64,000 nucleotides of DNA, taken from contig JAIYDA010000117.1 of assembly GCA_027487735.1 (NCBI GenBank), positions 1 through 64,000 of the forward strand, in the 5' to 3' direction. Under the pieces are notes generated by a model. It was not told where the DNA came from, did no database searches, and saw only the letters and a list, made by a program, of their open reading frames with translations. This DNA comes from Planctomycetaceae bacterium. GTDB taxonomy: Bacteria > Planctomycetota > Phycisphaerae > Phycisphaerales > UBA1924. A program made the translations under genes and the position numbers. Positions 29,201 to 38,140 of this stretch are shown piece by piece (position 1 is the stretch's first letter; the number at the start of each line of letters is the position of its first letter).

Positions 29201-30735
29201 GCATCGCGGCGGCTGCGCTCGAAGGCGTAAGCGCCCGCGCGACGGAGCTGGCAGCGAGCGTGCAAGCGGCGCGGCAGAAGGCCGCTTCGCTGGAGCGCGA
29301 TGTGCACAGCCTTGAGGTGAGCCGGCGTGAGCTGGAGGTGAAGCGCGAAGGGCTGGAAGAGCGCACGATGGCCGACCTGAGCGTGGACATTCGCAGCGAG
29401 CTGATGGAGTATCGCGCGACGCTTGGCCCGATGGAACGGCAGGTGAGCGACGCGATGTTGCTCGGCTTGGGCGACGATGTGCCCGAGGCAGCGAATGAGA
29501 GCGAGATGCTCGCTGTGATCGAAGTGGAAGCGCAGGTGGCATCCGCTTCGACTGACACTCCAACGTCGGTGCCCGCGTCCGTCCTTGCATCGCTCGATGA
29601 GGGCGTGAGCGAGGAAGACGCACCACGTGCCGAGGAAACCGATGCGGCTGCACCCGCTACGCAGACGGTTCTCCAACGCTGGCTCGTGCAGACGCAAGCC
29701 GTGCTCGCCACCGCCGTGCCCGTGGCGCACGCACCCGCGCAGCAGCAGATCGACGATCTGCGCAGCGCGATCACCAAGCTGGGCAACGTGAACATGGAAG
29801 CCCTTGAGGAAGAGCAAACGCTTGAAGGTCAGAACCAGGAGCTCGTGCGGCAAGTGGCAGACCTGGAGGCTGCACGCGAGCAGCTCAGCACGCTCATCGA
29901 GCAGCTCAACGCGGCCTCGCGCGAGCGGTTTGGCGATGTGTTTGGCAAGATCCAGGCTCAGTTTGGTGGCGAGCACGGGATGTATCGCAAGCTGTTTGGT
30001 GGCGGACGCGCAGAGGTGCGGCTCATGCCGCTCGTGAAGGAAGTCGAGCAGCCCGATGGCAGCATCGTGAAGGTCGAGACCGACGAAACCGACCTGCTGG
30101 AGAGCGGCATCGAGGTCATCGCCAAGCCGCCGGGCAAGGAGCCACGCAGCATCAGCCAGCTCTCGGGCGGCGAGAAGACGCTGACCGCGGTCGCGTTGCT
30201 CATGAGCATTTTCCGCAGCAAGCCCAGTTGCTTCTGCGTGCTGGACGAAGTGGACGCAGCCCTCGACGAGGGCAACGTCGGCCGCTTCAACGCGTGCGTG
30301 CGAGACTTCACCGACCTCAGCCGGTTCATCATCATCACGCACAACAAGCGCACGATGCAGAATGCCGACCACCTCTACGGCGTGACGCAGCAAGAGAAGG
30401 GCGTGAGCACGCGCGTGAGCGTGAAGTTTGAGCAGGTGGGCAAGGACGGTCGCGTCGACGTGAGCCTCAAGCAGCCCTCGGCAATCGCACCGCCCCGCAC
30501 GCACAGCGAACACGAGGAGCGCGACCTTGCAAAGACAGAGGGCGGCGAGGTGGTGGTGTTGCCTCCGGCGAAGGGACGGCGGGCAGCAAAGGCGAAGGGG
30601 AAGCAGGCCGTGGAGGTTGGTGTGACAGCGGGCGAAGCGGAGGGCTCGATCGCGGCTGGCGGCAGCGGGGGCGAGGGAGCAACGAGCGCGACGGGCGTGG
30701 CGGCGGCGATGGCGAAGCTACGCGAGTTGCAGTGA
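26221..30735 (+). CDS. smc: Chromosome partition protein SMC, unusually long
   Basis: 1504 aa from ATG 26221; most bacterial SMC proteins are about 1150-1200. The N-terminal head has MRLTKLTLAGFKSF and Walker A VGPNGCGKSN (31-39). Long coiled coils surround a hinge near residues 560-770. The C-terminal head has the signature LSGGEKTLTAVALLMS and Walker B CFCVLDEVDAALDEGN. Extra length comes from a His-Gln-Leu-Asp repeat array inside the hinge, an Ala/Glu-rich insert near residues 1100-1150, and a ~100-residue basic tail after the ATPase domain. Upstream in-frame codons back to 26143 are unlikely to be used. It forms a condensin with ScpB. Confidence 0.96.
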   Translation: MRLTKLTLAGFKSFADETAFEFAHPITGVVGPNGCGKSNVVDAIKWVLGERSSKSLRGTEMTDVIFAGSAGRKPMGMASVKLTFDNPVYEAPETPSPAPEASTEAGAEGTPAQQPQPSLGTVGKRGLAYDADVVEIERRLYRNGGSEYLINGKQARLKDIREMFMDTGVGADAYSIIEQGKVDAMLLASPQERRTIFEEAAGIAKYKQRRIEASRRMDRADANLKISKEQLESTERRLKLVKGQAAKARKYQELSSELRAWRLALAFGQYDELVTRIEGLTSQQQAASEARDAAHSHLAQVEAQREAIDQDRTEKTSQVDGAERARMAAEHARQQSAQRRSMLQRSVDDAARELGSLAASLDRSQQASEDGEVALVSTREQIAALSERLQDGERDLAAKSAARSAAASELEEKRRTAQEKFSAASRIDRERAQLTATVQSETRRAANVRENLQALSQRRDRFSSDQRTTSEQLSTMRDAAGTANASVGELEGTLASLEGQLSELSSDRRAQAQRMSELDQERVRVESRLHALRELVENRAGFAESVRELLRRKDAAQKSGDATFASVRGALADVIRVAGSGDGQATDATSIDPRLAGLVELALGPDLDALLVESTGDVPTQEALSSLPGRVVFLPLRDEHAAARATHTQLLAVLAEHGLLASDANPAGVVPMRGLVQPKRDASGAERAGDEALNHAIDHQLDHQLDHQLDHLLDRLLGGTLLVQDLATAQLLIAGPLAGLASSHSLRFITAAGEVVDNAGRIVTGPTSKGELAPGLLRRQSEVEELARSLATTTLLAGKQRTLLQAADAESAALSARIAEARTKLVQQQRAAQSASSNVERLELDLARVGRELASLSQDQMRLEQTLAGIEGELAKNQQTIESLSRLHQDQMEQARSAESGLQELARKSDGLNELVATARVLVGTLTQEQAGAKRELARLEQQREEAMRRMRDDRARIDHLQARQAEQGGAIAAAEAEIAAAAAAIAASSEQLSIAAAALEGVSARATELAASVQAARQKAASLERDVHSLEVSRRELEVKREGLEERTMADLSVDIRSELMEYRATLGPMERQVSDAMLLGLGDDVPEAANESEMLAVIEVEAQVASASTDTPTSVPASVLASLDEGVSEEDAPRAEETDAAAPATQTVLQRWLVQTQAVLATAVPVAHAPAQQQIDDLRSAITKLGNVNMEALEEEQTLEGQNQELVRQVADLEAAREQLSTLIEQLNAASRERFGDVFGKIQAQFGGEHGMYRKLFGGGRAEVRLMPLVKEVEQPDGSIVKVETDETDLLESGIEVIAKPPGKEPRSISQLSGGEKTLTAVALLMSIFRSKPSCFCVLDEVDAALDEGNVGRFNACVRDFTDLSRFIIITHNKRTMQNADHLYGVTQQEKGVSTRVSVKFEQVGKDGRVDVSLKQPSAIAPPRTHSEHEERDLAKTEGGEVVVLPPAKGRRAAKAKGKQAVEVGVTAGEAEGSIAAGGSGGEGATSATGVAAAMAKLRELQ
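28309..28368 (+). repeat. 12-nt in-frame tandem repeat in the SMC hinge
   Basis: Five units of 12 nt: ATTGATCACCAG, CTTGATCACCAG twice, CTTGATCACTTG and CTCGACCGCCTG. They encode (Ile/Leu)-Asp-His-Gln steps. Each of the first four contains the palindrome TGATCA. The array lies just before the conserved hinge strands (GTLLVQDLATAQ). Confidence 0.9.
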
Positions 30736-30762
30736 GCTCGCTCGGTCGCCTACGTTGAGATC

Positions 30763-31353
30763 ATGATGCAGCGTGTCTTTGCGGCTTTGTCTGTCGGGTT
30801 GGCTGTCGGGTTGGCTGTCGCGGGCCTGACGGCGTGCGCGGGCAGCGGTGCTGGCTCGGCGGGCGCGCCGCACTCGGTGGCGAAGCCATTTCTCACGCAG
30901 TCGTTTGACATGCTGACAGGCCCGACGTGGAAGGGGACGCTGACGTATCGCAACTACAGCGATGGGCAGTGGGTGACGATTCCGTGCAACGTCCGCATCG
31001 CAGCCGAGCACTCGCCCCAGACGCGTGCGCAGTACACATGGAGCACGAGCTACACGGATGAGCCGCACGCAGATGGCGCGACGTTGGTGACTGTGGACGC
31101 AGCGGAGCGGACGATCAGCATGGGTGATACGACAGAGCGGATCGTCGCGATGGCGAGCACCCCCGAGAGTTCGGGCTCGCAAACGCAGGTGCTGGTGACG
31201 GAGTTTGCGGGCGAGGACGACGCGCGTCCAGCGACGATTCGCAAGGTATACACCATGGGTGCGAAGGTGCTGAGCGTGCAGAAGCTCGTGCGGTGGGATG
31301 GGAGCTCGCGCGACTTCATCGAACGGCATGTGTATCGCTGGCATCGCGAGTGA
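30763..31353 (+). CDS. Predicted lipoprotein of unknown function
   Basis: 196 aa, ATG 30763 (or 30766). The signal peptide ends in the lipobox LTAC with Cys25, so it is probably lipid-anchored. The hydrophobic core is built from a short tandem repeat (VGLAVGLAVAGL). The mature part has a compact beta pattern (WKGTLTYRNYSDGQWVTIPC) and resembles small planctomycete proteins that pair with exported beta-sandwich folds, but I do not recognise the family. It follows smc by 27 nt on the same strand and may be its last co-transcribed gene. Confidence 0.7.
   Translation: MMQRVFAALSVGLAVGLAVAGLTACAGSGAGSAGAPHSVAKPFLTQSFDMLTGPTWKGTLTYRNYSDGQWVTIPCNVRIAAEHSPQTRAQYTWSTSYTDEPHADGATLVTVDAAERTISMGDTTERIVAMASTPESSGSQTQVLVTEFAGEDDARPATIRKVYTMGAKVLSVQKLVRWDGSSRDFIERHVYRWHRE
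30790..30825 (+). repeat. 12-nt in-frame tandem repeat in a signal peptide
   Basis: Three units (TCTGTCGGGTTG, GCTGTCGGGTTG, GCTGTCGCGGGC) encode the hydrophobic core of the lipoprotein signal peptide. Confidence 0.8.
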
Positions 31354-31358
31354 GTTGC

Positions 31359-31721
31359 CTACGGCAGACCCAGGCGGGTGCGTGCGATGCTCGCGGAGAT
31401 GCCTTGCACGCGAATGAGCTTGTGGGCGCTTGCGTGCCCTGACACAATCTCGATGTCCCCCACTGCGACGTTGAGAGCGTGTGCGAGCAGTTCGCACACG
31501 CGCGCGTTGGCGGCTCCGGCTTCGGGCGGCGCGCTCACGCGGATTTTCAGGCTATCGCCCAGCGGGCCTGCGATGACATCTTGGCGGCTGCCCGGGACGA
31601 CCTTGAGGCGAATGCGGCATGCGGCCACGGCTGCGAGCCCAGATAATCGGACGTTCGCCATCCGTGCGGTTGATGCCGATGGTGCGGGCTCTTCGTCTTG
31701 CACGATGTGCGTGGGGGGCAT
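31359..31721 (-). CDS. yggU: YggU/DUF167-family protein
   Basis: 120 aa from ATG 31721; ATG 31661 would give 100 aa, closer to the family norm. The core RIRLKVVPGSRQDVIAG, DSLKIRVSAPPEAGAANARV and VSGHASAHKLIRVQG matches the DUF167 (YggU) fold, a small alpha/beta protein found in bacteria and archaea whose role is unknown. Its stop is 5 bp from the convergent lipoprotein stop. The promoter probably lies in the region shared with the divergent TIGR03790-like gene. Confidence 0.88.
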   Translation of the reverse strand: MPPTHIVQDEEPAPSASTARMANVRLSGLAAVAACRIRLKVVPGSRQDVIAGPLGDSLKIRVSAPPEAGAANARVCELLAHALNVAVGDIEIVSGHASAHKLIRVQGISASIARTRLGLP

Positions 31722-31828
31722 GGGTGCAGCTTTCGGCGGGCAGGGGCATATCGTGTTGCAACGCCCCGCTGGTGATTGCCGACGGTAGCGAGCAACGGGC
31801 GGACATGGATCACGAGGACGTGTTGCAG

Positions 31829-33448
31829 ATGCGCATGCTGACGAAAGCATTCATGGCCGGCGTGTGCGCTGCGGCAGCCGTGCAGGCGGCGCACGCGCAG
31901 CTTGCCGAGCCGCAGGTGCTCGTGGTGTTCGACAGCCGGGTGAGCGACAGTGTTGCGGTTGCGGAGTATTACGCCGGGAGCGCGAAGGTGCCGGGGCCGC
32001 TCTCAGCCGCAAACACGCCCACGCTGGGCAAACGCCCTGGCGTGTATGTGTTTGACCTCGCGAGTGCCGGCGCGGGCATCGCAACCGCTGGCAACATCAG
32101 CTACGCCGACTTTGTCAGCCGACTGCGCGACCCCATCCGGGCGCACCTGCAGTCGCGCAACCTCGCAACGCGCGTGCGCTGCATCGTGACGACCAAGGGC
32201 CTCGCGCACCGCATCACCGACACCGACAACGCCCCGGTAGGAGACCTGCCCAGCAACAACCCGGGCAGCTTCATTCCGGAGCTGCTGGCCAACGACGTGA
32301 CGTGCGCGAGCGTTGAGAGCGAGCTCACGCTGCTCTTCCAGGACCTGAGCAATGGCGAAGCGGGCAACAGCAACGACAGCAGAGCCGACGGCCTGATCGT
32401 GAACCCGCTCTGGAATCTCTCGGCGGGCGCTGGCTCATTCAGCAGCAACTTTGCCACCAGCCCCAAGAGCTTCTCGGCTTCGGGAACTGGGCCTTTGTGG
32501 AATCTCTCGGGCAGCACGGGCACCGCGCAGCGGCTCAACCCGGGCGATGTCTATCTCACGGCACGCCTTGATGGGCCCACCGTGAGCGACGTGCGCGCCA
32601 TGCTCGATCGTTCGCAGGGCTTCATCTACAACGGCGGCACGCAAGCCTTCGTGTTCGACAGCGACCCCAACGCGCTCGACGCGATCTCGTCGGTGTTTCC
32701 TTCGCTTGGCGGCGGCAGCGACTACGCGCTCTCGGTTGCGGCGCTGAACAACGACGGGCGGTTTCCAGCGTCGTCGCAGCGCGTCAACACGCTCGCGAGC
32801 GCAGCCCAGTTCTTCGTGGGCCCGCGCCTCAGCTTCGCCGCTGGGCAGGGCGTGCTCGTGAATGAACCGCTGATCCTGCTCGCGAGCTATGGCGCGAATC
32901 ACGATGGCGTGCCGAGCCTGCTCGCTGGTGGCAGCGCGGGCACGGTGTATGCCACGAGCTTTAACCTCGCGCCGGGCGCGATCTTCAACACCATCGAGAG
33001 CTTCAACTGCCGCGACTTTGGCGGGCTGGGGAACCTCAGCTTCGCAGCGCAGCAGCAGGCAAGCACCTACATCGCCGCGGGCGGCACCTTTGCCGTAGGC
33101 AACGTGTGGGAACCCCTTGCCGACACGATTCCCGACAACGCGCTGCTCGTGCGAAACTTCGTGCTGGGCAACCAGAGCTGGGGCGAAGCCGCGTGGAGCA
33201 GCATCCCAGCCCTCAGTTGGATGCAGACCGTGATCGGCGACCCGCTCGCTCGCGCCCAACGCCGCAGCGAGGACATCACGGGCAACAACCGCATCACGCT
33301 GAACGACTTGCACCTGTGGGAGGCCCTCCCCACCACCGACGCACGCAAGGACGTGAATCGCAACGGTGCGGCGGACAACGCCGATCGCCTCTTCGTCACG
33401 CAGACGCTGCGTGCGAGCGAGCGCGTGGGGCTTTTGCTTGGTCGCTGA
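31829..33448 (+). CDS. TIGR03790-family exported protein with dockerin-like C-terminus
   Basis: 539 aa from ATG 31829 (31805 or 31835 also possible). GAGGACG lies about 10 nt before the chosen start. Signal peptide residues 1-23, with AHAQ at the cleavage site. LVVFDSRVSDSVAVAEYYAG and RVRCIVTTKGLAHRITD follow the TIGR03790 pattern known from planctomycetes, Geobacter and others, for which no activity is established. The C-terminal ~60 residues (DITGNNRITLNDLHLWEAL, then DVNRNGAADNADRLFV) look like a type-I dockerin-like Ca-binding pair, different in sequence from the GC-type tails elsewhere in the window. Confidence 0.8.
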   Translation: MRMLTKAFMAGVCAAAAVQAAHAQLAEPQVLVVFDSRVSDSVAVAEYYAGSAKVPGPLSAANTPTLGKRPGVYVFDLASAGAGIATAGNISYADFVSRLRDPIRAHLQSRNLATRVRCIVTTKGLAHRITDTDNAPVGDLPSNNPGSFIPELLANDVTCASVESELTLLFQDLSNGEAGNSNDSRADGLIVNPLWNLSAGAGSFSSNFATSPKSFSASGTGPLWNLSGSTGTAQRLNPGDVYLTARLDGPTVSDVRAMLDRSQGFIYNGGTQAFVFDSDPNALDAISSVFPSLGGGSDYALSVAALNNDGRFPASSQRVNTLASAAQFFVGPRLSFAAGQGVLVNEPLILLASYGANHDGVPSLLAGGSAGTVYATSFNLAPGAIFNTIESFNCRDFGGLGNLSFAAQQQASTYIAAGGTFAVGNVWEPLADTIPDNALLVRNFVLGNQSWGEAAWSSIPALSWMQTVIGDPLARAQRRSEDITGNNRITLNDLHLWEALPTTDARKDVNRNGAADNADRLFVTQTLRASERVGLLLGR

Positions 33449-33730
33449 TCTCCCTGCCCAAGGCCAATGCCAACCCACCAAACGCAACCCAACCACTCGC
33501 GCTGATTCTGCGTTGCGTGGGACGCACCGCGTGAAATCGCACGCTCCGGAGGCACCGTCACCGCTCGGCGGTCTGTGGCAAGACGATACTTGCCTCTGTC
33601 AGGCTGTGCGATCGCGCACGGCGTTGGTAGCATTGGGCGCGGCGTCCGTTTCAGGGGCCGCTGTCGGCGCAGGGTTGAACTGGGGCTGCCACCACGCCGC
33701 GAGCATCGCGGTGCGTGCCGAGCCCCTTGC

Positions 33731-36097
33731 ATGAGCAGAAACGACTCCAACTCCGACTGGAACGTCAGCGGTCGCCTGTCGCGAACGCAGGCGGTGGCGA
33801 AGTCGTTGCAAGAGCGTCAGCGTGCACTGAATGCCGAGCGGTTGGGGCTCGCGTGGCTGGGGCGGCTCGGGCGGGCGTTGCTCCAGCCGCACGCGGGGCT
33901 CAGCCTCGTGGTGGTCGTGTGCTTCGCGCTCGCCGCGATGGTGCTGTCTTGGTGGACGCGCTCGCAGACGATCGTGCCCGTCGGGCGCGTCGTGGATGAG
34001 ACCAAGCTCGTGCGCGTCGACACGATGGTGCTCGACGACCCGGACCAGACACGTAGACTGCGGAACCAAGCACGAGACGCGACCCCCCGCGTCTTCGTGC
34101 TCGATCCAAGCGTGCTCGAGTCGCTCACGAGCGCCATCGCCACGCTGCCTCAGCTCGTCCGCGGTCAGCCCGACCCTGCATCGCTCGATCCGCTGCTCAT
34201 CGAGCAGTTTGGGCTCACGCCCGAGTTGCTGCGCGAGCTGGATGACATCGCCAAGGCCGAAGCGACCATCGACGAAGGTGCCGACCAGCAAGGCCCGTGG
34301 GACCAGGCAGTGGAGCGTCTTCGCACCATGCTGCTGCAAAGGCCGCTGGTGGACAGCGCAACCTATCAGCGCGGCGTGCAGGATGGCACCAGCAAGTTCG
34401 TGCGACTCGTGGACCCTCGAGATGCAACCCCACGCCCCAGGCTCGTGCTGCGATCCGAGCTCATCAGCGTGACGGACGCAGAGGCCATGAACCAGCTCGC
34501 GCGCGTGCTCGCGCGCGACGCGGGCGTGCCCACCGCGGTGCGCGATGCGGTGGCGCGACGCATCGCCACCTTCGGAAAAGCCATCTACAGCTTCGACCAG
34601 GCAACCACGGTGCGCGACGAGAACGCCGCGGCACAAAGCGTCGAGCCCGCCACCATCACCAGCCCGCGCCGGCAGGTGATCGTCGAGCGGGGCGAGGTGC
34701 TGACGCCCGCGCAGGCCAGCCTGCTGCGAGCCGAGCACGCCGCATTCCTGGCTAGCCTCGATGCGTGGAAGAAGGCCCTGCTCATGGGGGCCCTCGGCGC
34801 GGCGTGCGGACTCATCGTGCTGGGCATGAGCGGATACGGCGTGCTGTTCGCCCCGCGCATCCACCGGCGCTGGACGCGCACGCTGGGCGTTGCGCTGCTC
34901 ATGCTGCTCACGCTCGCGGGAGCATGCATCGGCAGCGTGCTGCGACCGGAGTTTGCGGGCGTTGTCAGCGTGCTGCCCAGCGCGCTGGTGGCGATGCTGT
35001 TCTGCATTGGGTATGACAGGCGAAGCGCCCTGGCCTTTGGGCTGCTGCACGGGCTTTTGGTCTGCGTCTGCCTTGGTGCGGGCGTCACGACGTTTGCGAT
35101 CATCGCGACGGGCGTTGCGTGCGTGGTTGCGAGCCTGAAGGAAGTGCGCGATCGCAAGAGCCTCGTCCGCGTCAGCCTCGCGAGCGGCGTGGGCCTCGCG
35201 CTCGCGACCATCGTGTTCGGCGTGCTGCAGCGCCCGCTCACGCGCGAGGCCTTCATCGAGCTCCTCACCGATGCGGGGCTCGCGCTGCTGGGCATGCTGC
35301 TGCTGGGCGGACTGACGCTGTTTGTGCTGCCGCTCATCGAGCGGGTGTTCGGCGTGGTCACTGGCCTGACGCTGGGCGAGCTGCGCGACCCCAAGCAGCC
35401 CCTGCTGCGCGAGCTGCAGATGCGGGCCCCGGGCACGTACACGCACTCGCTGAATGTCGCGAGCATCGCCGAACAGGCTGCGGAGGCAGTGGGCTGTGAT
35501 GGCTTGCTCACGTATGTGGGGTGCCTCTATCACGACGTGGGGAAGATGAACAAGCCCGAGTACTTCGTCGAGAACCAGCAGGCGGGCATCAACAAGCACG
35601 ACAAGCTCAGCCCCGCGATGAGCCTGCTCGTGGTCGTGGGCCACGTGAAGGACGGAGCGGAGCTCGCACGCGAGTTCAAGCTGCCCGCGCGACTGCTGCA
35701 CTTTATTGAGGCCCACCACGGCACGACACTCGTCGAGTATTTCTATCACCGCGCCCGCAAGCAGGCCTTCGCGGCCGACGGCGACGAAGCGCAGATGCCC
35801 GACGAGTTTGAGTATCGCTACCCGGGCCCCAAGCCCCGCACGAAGGAGGTCGCGATCCTCATGGTGTGCGACGCTGCGGAGAGCGCCGCCCGCGCCCTGG
35901 GTGAGCCCACGCCCGCTAAGATCGAGAGTCTCGTGCGCGACATCGCCGACAAGCGCCTGCGCGATGGCCAGTTTGACGAGTGCGACCTCACGCTCAAGGA
36001 GCTGTCGATCATCTGCGACAGCATCGCCCGCAGCGTCACGAGCATGTATCACAGCCGCGTGGCATATCCCGGTGGGCGAGAAACCGCGGGGAGATAA
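33731..36097 (+). CDS. pgpH: PgpH-like 7TM-HD phosphohydrolase, putative c-di-AMP phosphodiesterase
   Basis: 788 aa from ATG 33731. Layout: a cytoplasmic N-terminus, a membrane helix near residues 50-70, an extracytoplasmic 7TMR-HDED domain (~80-345), seven membrane helices (~350-540) and a cytoplasmic HD domain (~550-770). The HD motif region is MRAPGTYTHSLNVASIAEQA, then CLYHDVGKMNKPEYF and IEAHHGTTLVEYFYHRA. PgpH enzymes cut c-di-AMP to pApA and control osmolyte and potassium homeostasis. A c-di-AMP synthase (DacA) is not in the window, so activity is inferred. Convergent with the NDUFA9-like gene, only 33 bp away. Confidence 0.93.
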   Translation: MSRNDSNSDWNVSGRLSRTQAVAKSLQERQRALNAERLGLAWLGRLGRALLQPHAGLSLVVVVCFALAAMVLSWWTRSQTIVPVGRVVDETKLVRVDTMVLDDPDQTRRLRNQARDATPRVFVLDPSVLESLTSAIATLPQLVRGQPDPASLDPLLIEQFGLTPELLRELDDIAKAEATIDEGADQQGPWDQAVERLRTMLLQRPLVDSATYQRGVQDGTSKFVRLVDPRDATPRPRLVLRSELISVTDAEAMNQLARVLARDAGVPTAVRDAVARRIATFGKAIYSFDQATTVRDENAAAQSVEPATITSPRRQVIVERGEVLTPAQASLLRAEHAAFLASLDAWKKALLMGALGAACGLIVLGMSGYGVLFAPRIHRRWTRTLGVALLMLLTLAGACIGSVLRPEFAGVVSVLPSALVAMLFCIGYDRRSALAFGLLHGLLVCVCLGAGVTTFAIIATGVACVVASLKEVRDRKSLVRVSLASGVGLALATIVFGVLQRPLTREAFIELLTDAGLALLGMLLLGGLTLFVLPLIERVFGVVTGLTLGELRDPKQPLLRELQMRAPGTYTHSLNVASIAEQAAEAVGCDGLLTYVGCLYHDVGKMNKPEYFVENQQAGINKHDKLSPAMSLLVVVGHVKDGAELAREFKLPARLLHFIEAHHGTTLVEYFYHRARKQAFAADGDEAQMPDEFEYRYPGPKPRTKEVAILMVCDAAESAARALGEPTPAKIESLVRDIADKRLRDGQFDECDLTLKELSIICDSIARSVTSMYHSRVAYPGGRETAGR

Positions 36098-36130
36098 GGG
36101 CAGCGTCAATCGCTCGCCAACGAGCCGTCC

Positions 36131-37156
36131 TTACGCCGTCACCGCCGGCGCATACGCCGGATACGTCTTGCGGAAGCCCTTCCACGCGATGCCAAGGTCT
36201 TCGGTCGCTTTCGTCATGTCCGCAACGCTGTCCTCGGCTGCCATGCGGGCCATGCCAGCATCAAACGGCAAAAAGTTTCCCAGCCCCACAAAGCCCGCGA
36301 CGGTCGCGATCCACGCGTTGGGCTCACTGGGTGCGCCAAAGGGGTGCAGCGGCAGGGCGCCGGGCGTGTTGTCTCGCATGAAGCGCAGCATCTGGGGCCA
36401 CGTGAGCGTCTCGCTCCCCACGAGGCTATAGGTCTCGCCGATCGAACGCGGGTTCGTCAGGCATCCCACAAACGCCGCGGCAACATCCTCGACGGCGATG
36501 GGAGCGATCCGCGGGTCGCGCTCGTTCGTGCCGCCCAGGGGCACGCGGGTGTCGTCGTCGCCGCCCGTGAAGTAGGGCAAGAACACGAACGGAGCCTTCT
36601 CGCCCTTCATCCACTGGAACGCCATCTTCACAAACTCGCTGTCCTTGCCGTGGATGAGCCCAGGACGCATGATGGTCCAATCCAGGCTGCTGCGGCGGAC
36701 CGCAGTCTCGGCCTCCCACTTCGTGCGCTGGTACTCGCACACAAAGTCGCTGCGCACGCCCAGCGCGCTCATCTGCACGAAGCGGCGCACGTTGCCATGC
36801 TCACAGGCCTGCACCAGCACGCGTGCCGCGTCGGTGTGCAAGCGCTGGAACGTTTGGCCCAGGCGACGCAACTCGCGGATGATGCCCACGAGATTGATCG
36901 CGGCCTGGCACCCAGCCACGAGCTCGTTCGCGACGTCTTGATGCGCGACTTCCCCCACCACCAGGCTCAGCTTCGTGCTGCTGGGCAGCACCGCACGGGC
37001 CTTCGCCGTGTCTCGCACCAGGGCACGCACGCTGTAGCCGCGGCTGAGCAGCTCCGCGACGACGCTGCGACCCACAAAGCCCGTCGCGCCGGTGACGGCG
37101 ACAACGGCGATGGGCGAAGATGAACGACTGCTACCTGGCTGAGTGCTGCTGGTCAT
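36131..37156 (-). CDS. NAD(P)-binding epimerase-like protein, NDUFA9-like
   Basis: 341 aa from ATG 37156. Extended short-chain dehydrogenase fold with the nucleotide-binding loop VTGATGFVGRSV near residue 22. QMSALGVRSD and EYQRTKWEAETAVRRSSLDW (Tyr-x3-Lys) follow. The pattern places it with the 'atypical' SDRs related to the complex I assembly/structural subunit NDUFA9, which bind NADPH and are common in bacteria as stand-alone genes. The C-terminal ~50 residues (WKGFRKTYPAYAPAV) are less typical. It is divergent from the ABC ATPase with 31 bp between start codons. A dehydrogenase or a structural role are both possible. Confidence 0.84.
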   Translation of the reverse strand: MTSSTQPGSSRSSSPIAVVAVTGATGFVGRSVVAELLSRGYSVRALVRDTAKARAVLPSSTKLSLVVGEVAHQDVANELVAGCQAAINLVGIIRELRRLGQTFQRLHTDAARVLVQACEHGNVRRFVQMSALGVRSDFVCEYQRTKWEAETAVRRSSLDWTIMRPGLIHGKDSEFVKMAFQWMKGEKAPFVFLPYFTGGDDDTRVPLGGTNERDPRIAPIAVEDVAAAFVGCLTNPRSIGETYSLVGSETLTWPQMLRFMRDNTPGALPLHPFGAPSEPNAWIATVAGFVGLGNFLPFDAGMARMAAEDSVADMTKATEDLGIAWKGFRKTYPAYAPAVTA

Positions 37157-37187
37157 TGCGGGGCTAGCGTAGGAAGCATTTTCCAGC

Positions 37188-38129
37188 GTGCCACCCACAC
37201 TCGCCAACCCCGCTATGCCTGAAGGGCCCCCGCCCGCCCTTCGTGTGCCGCCTCTCGGGCTTCGCACGCCCCTTGGCGGCGAAGCCGCAAGCGGCGCAAG
37301 CCTCGACGTGCCCGCCTGCACGTTCTTCGCCCGTCGCATCACCGCGATTTTGGGTGCCAACGGCAGCGGCAAGACGACGCTGCTGCGAACCCTCGCGGGC
37401 CTGGTTCGTCCCACCCAAGGCACGGTCGAGCTTGCGTCCCTCAGCGGTTTGCAGGCCTCCTCCGTGCATGCGCTGCCCGCTCAAGACCGGGCCAAGGCCA
37501 TCGCGTTTATCAGCCAGCGCAGCGAGGCGAGCGAGGCCTTCTCGTCGCAAGAGATCGTTGCCCTTGGGCTACATGCCCAGGGCGTTGGCACGCAGCATGC
37601 CATGGAGCGTGCCCGAGCAGGGCTCGCGCAGGTCGATGCCCTGCACCTCGCGACGCAGCCCTTTGCAACCCTGAGCGGTGGCGAGCGCCAACGCGTCTCG
37701 CTGGCCCGCGCGCTTGTGCAGCTTGGGCTGGAGCGCGATGCGAACGGATCGCCTGCCCCGCGCGTACTGCTCGCAGACGAGCCCACGAGCGCGATGGACG
37801 TGCGACACGCGCTGCGCTCGCTCGACATACTGCGATGTGCCGCATCCTCCGGTGCCGCCGTGGTCCTGGCGATGCACGACGTAGCCCTGGCCCTGCGCAC
37901 CTGCGACGACTGCCTGCTCCTCACTCGGCCCGACCAAGGCAATGCCCGCGTGCTATTTGCGGGCCCCGTGGCAGACCTGCCCGACGCAGCTCTTGATGAG
38001 GCGTTCGGCGTCCGCTTCTCCCCCACCACCATCGCGAGCGGCGCGCAGGCTGGAAGCACACTGCGGGCAGGGTTCGCGCACCAGCAAGTGCGCAGCGACC
38101 AGACGCCCGGGGAGCCCGGGCCAACCTAG
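37188..38129 (+). CDS. ABC transporter ATP-binding protein, heme/cobalamin/siderophore type
   Basis: 313 aa from GTG 37188 (AGGA about 13 nt upstream); ATG 37215 is an alternative without a ribosome-binding site. Walker A GANGSGKTT, Q-loop FISQRSEASEAFSSQEIVAL, signature TLSGGERQRVSLARAL, Walker B VLLADEPTSAMD and the switch His in VLAMHDVAL are intact. The FSSQEIVALG stretch and the long insert before Walker B fit the HmuV/BtuD/FecE import group. No permease or binding protein sits next to it; a cobalamin-binding protein lies 19 kb away at 57062. The two could work together, but this is not shown. Confidence 0.87.
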   Translation: MPPTLANPAMPEGPPPALRVPPLGLRTPLGGEAASGASLDVPACTFFARRITAILGANGSGKTTLLRTLAGLVRPTQGTVELASLSGLQASSVHALPAQDRAKAIAFISQRSEASEAFSSQEIVALGLHAQGVGTQHAMERARAGLAQVDALHLATQPFATLSGGERQRVSLARALVQLGLERDANGSPAPRVLLADEPTSAMDVRHALRSLDILRCAASSGAAVVLAMHDVALALRTCDDCLLLTRPDQGNARVLFAGPVADLPDAALDEAFGVRFSPTTIASGAQAGSTLRAGFAHQQVRSDQTPGEPGPT

Positions 38130-38140
38130 AATCTCCGCTT

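Noticed and set aside
33599-36109. 836-aa minus-strand ORF
   Set aside because: Antisense to pgpH. Low-complexity Arg/His/Glu content.
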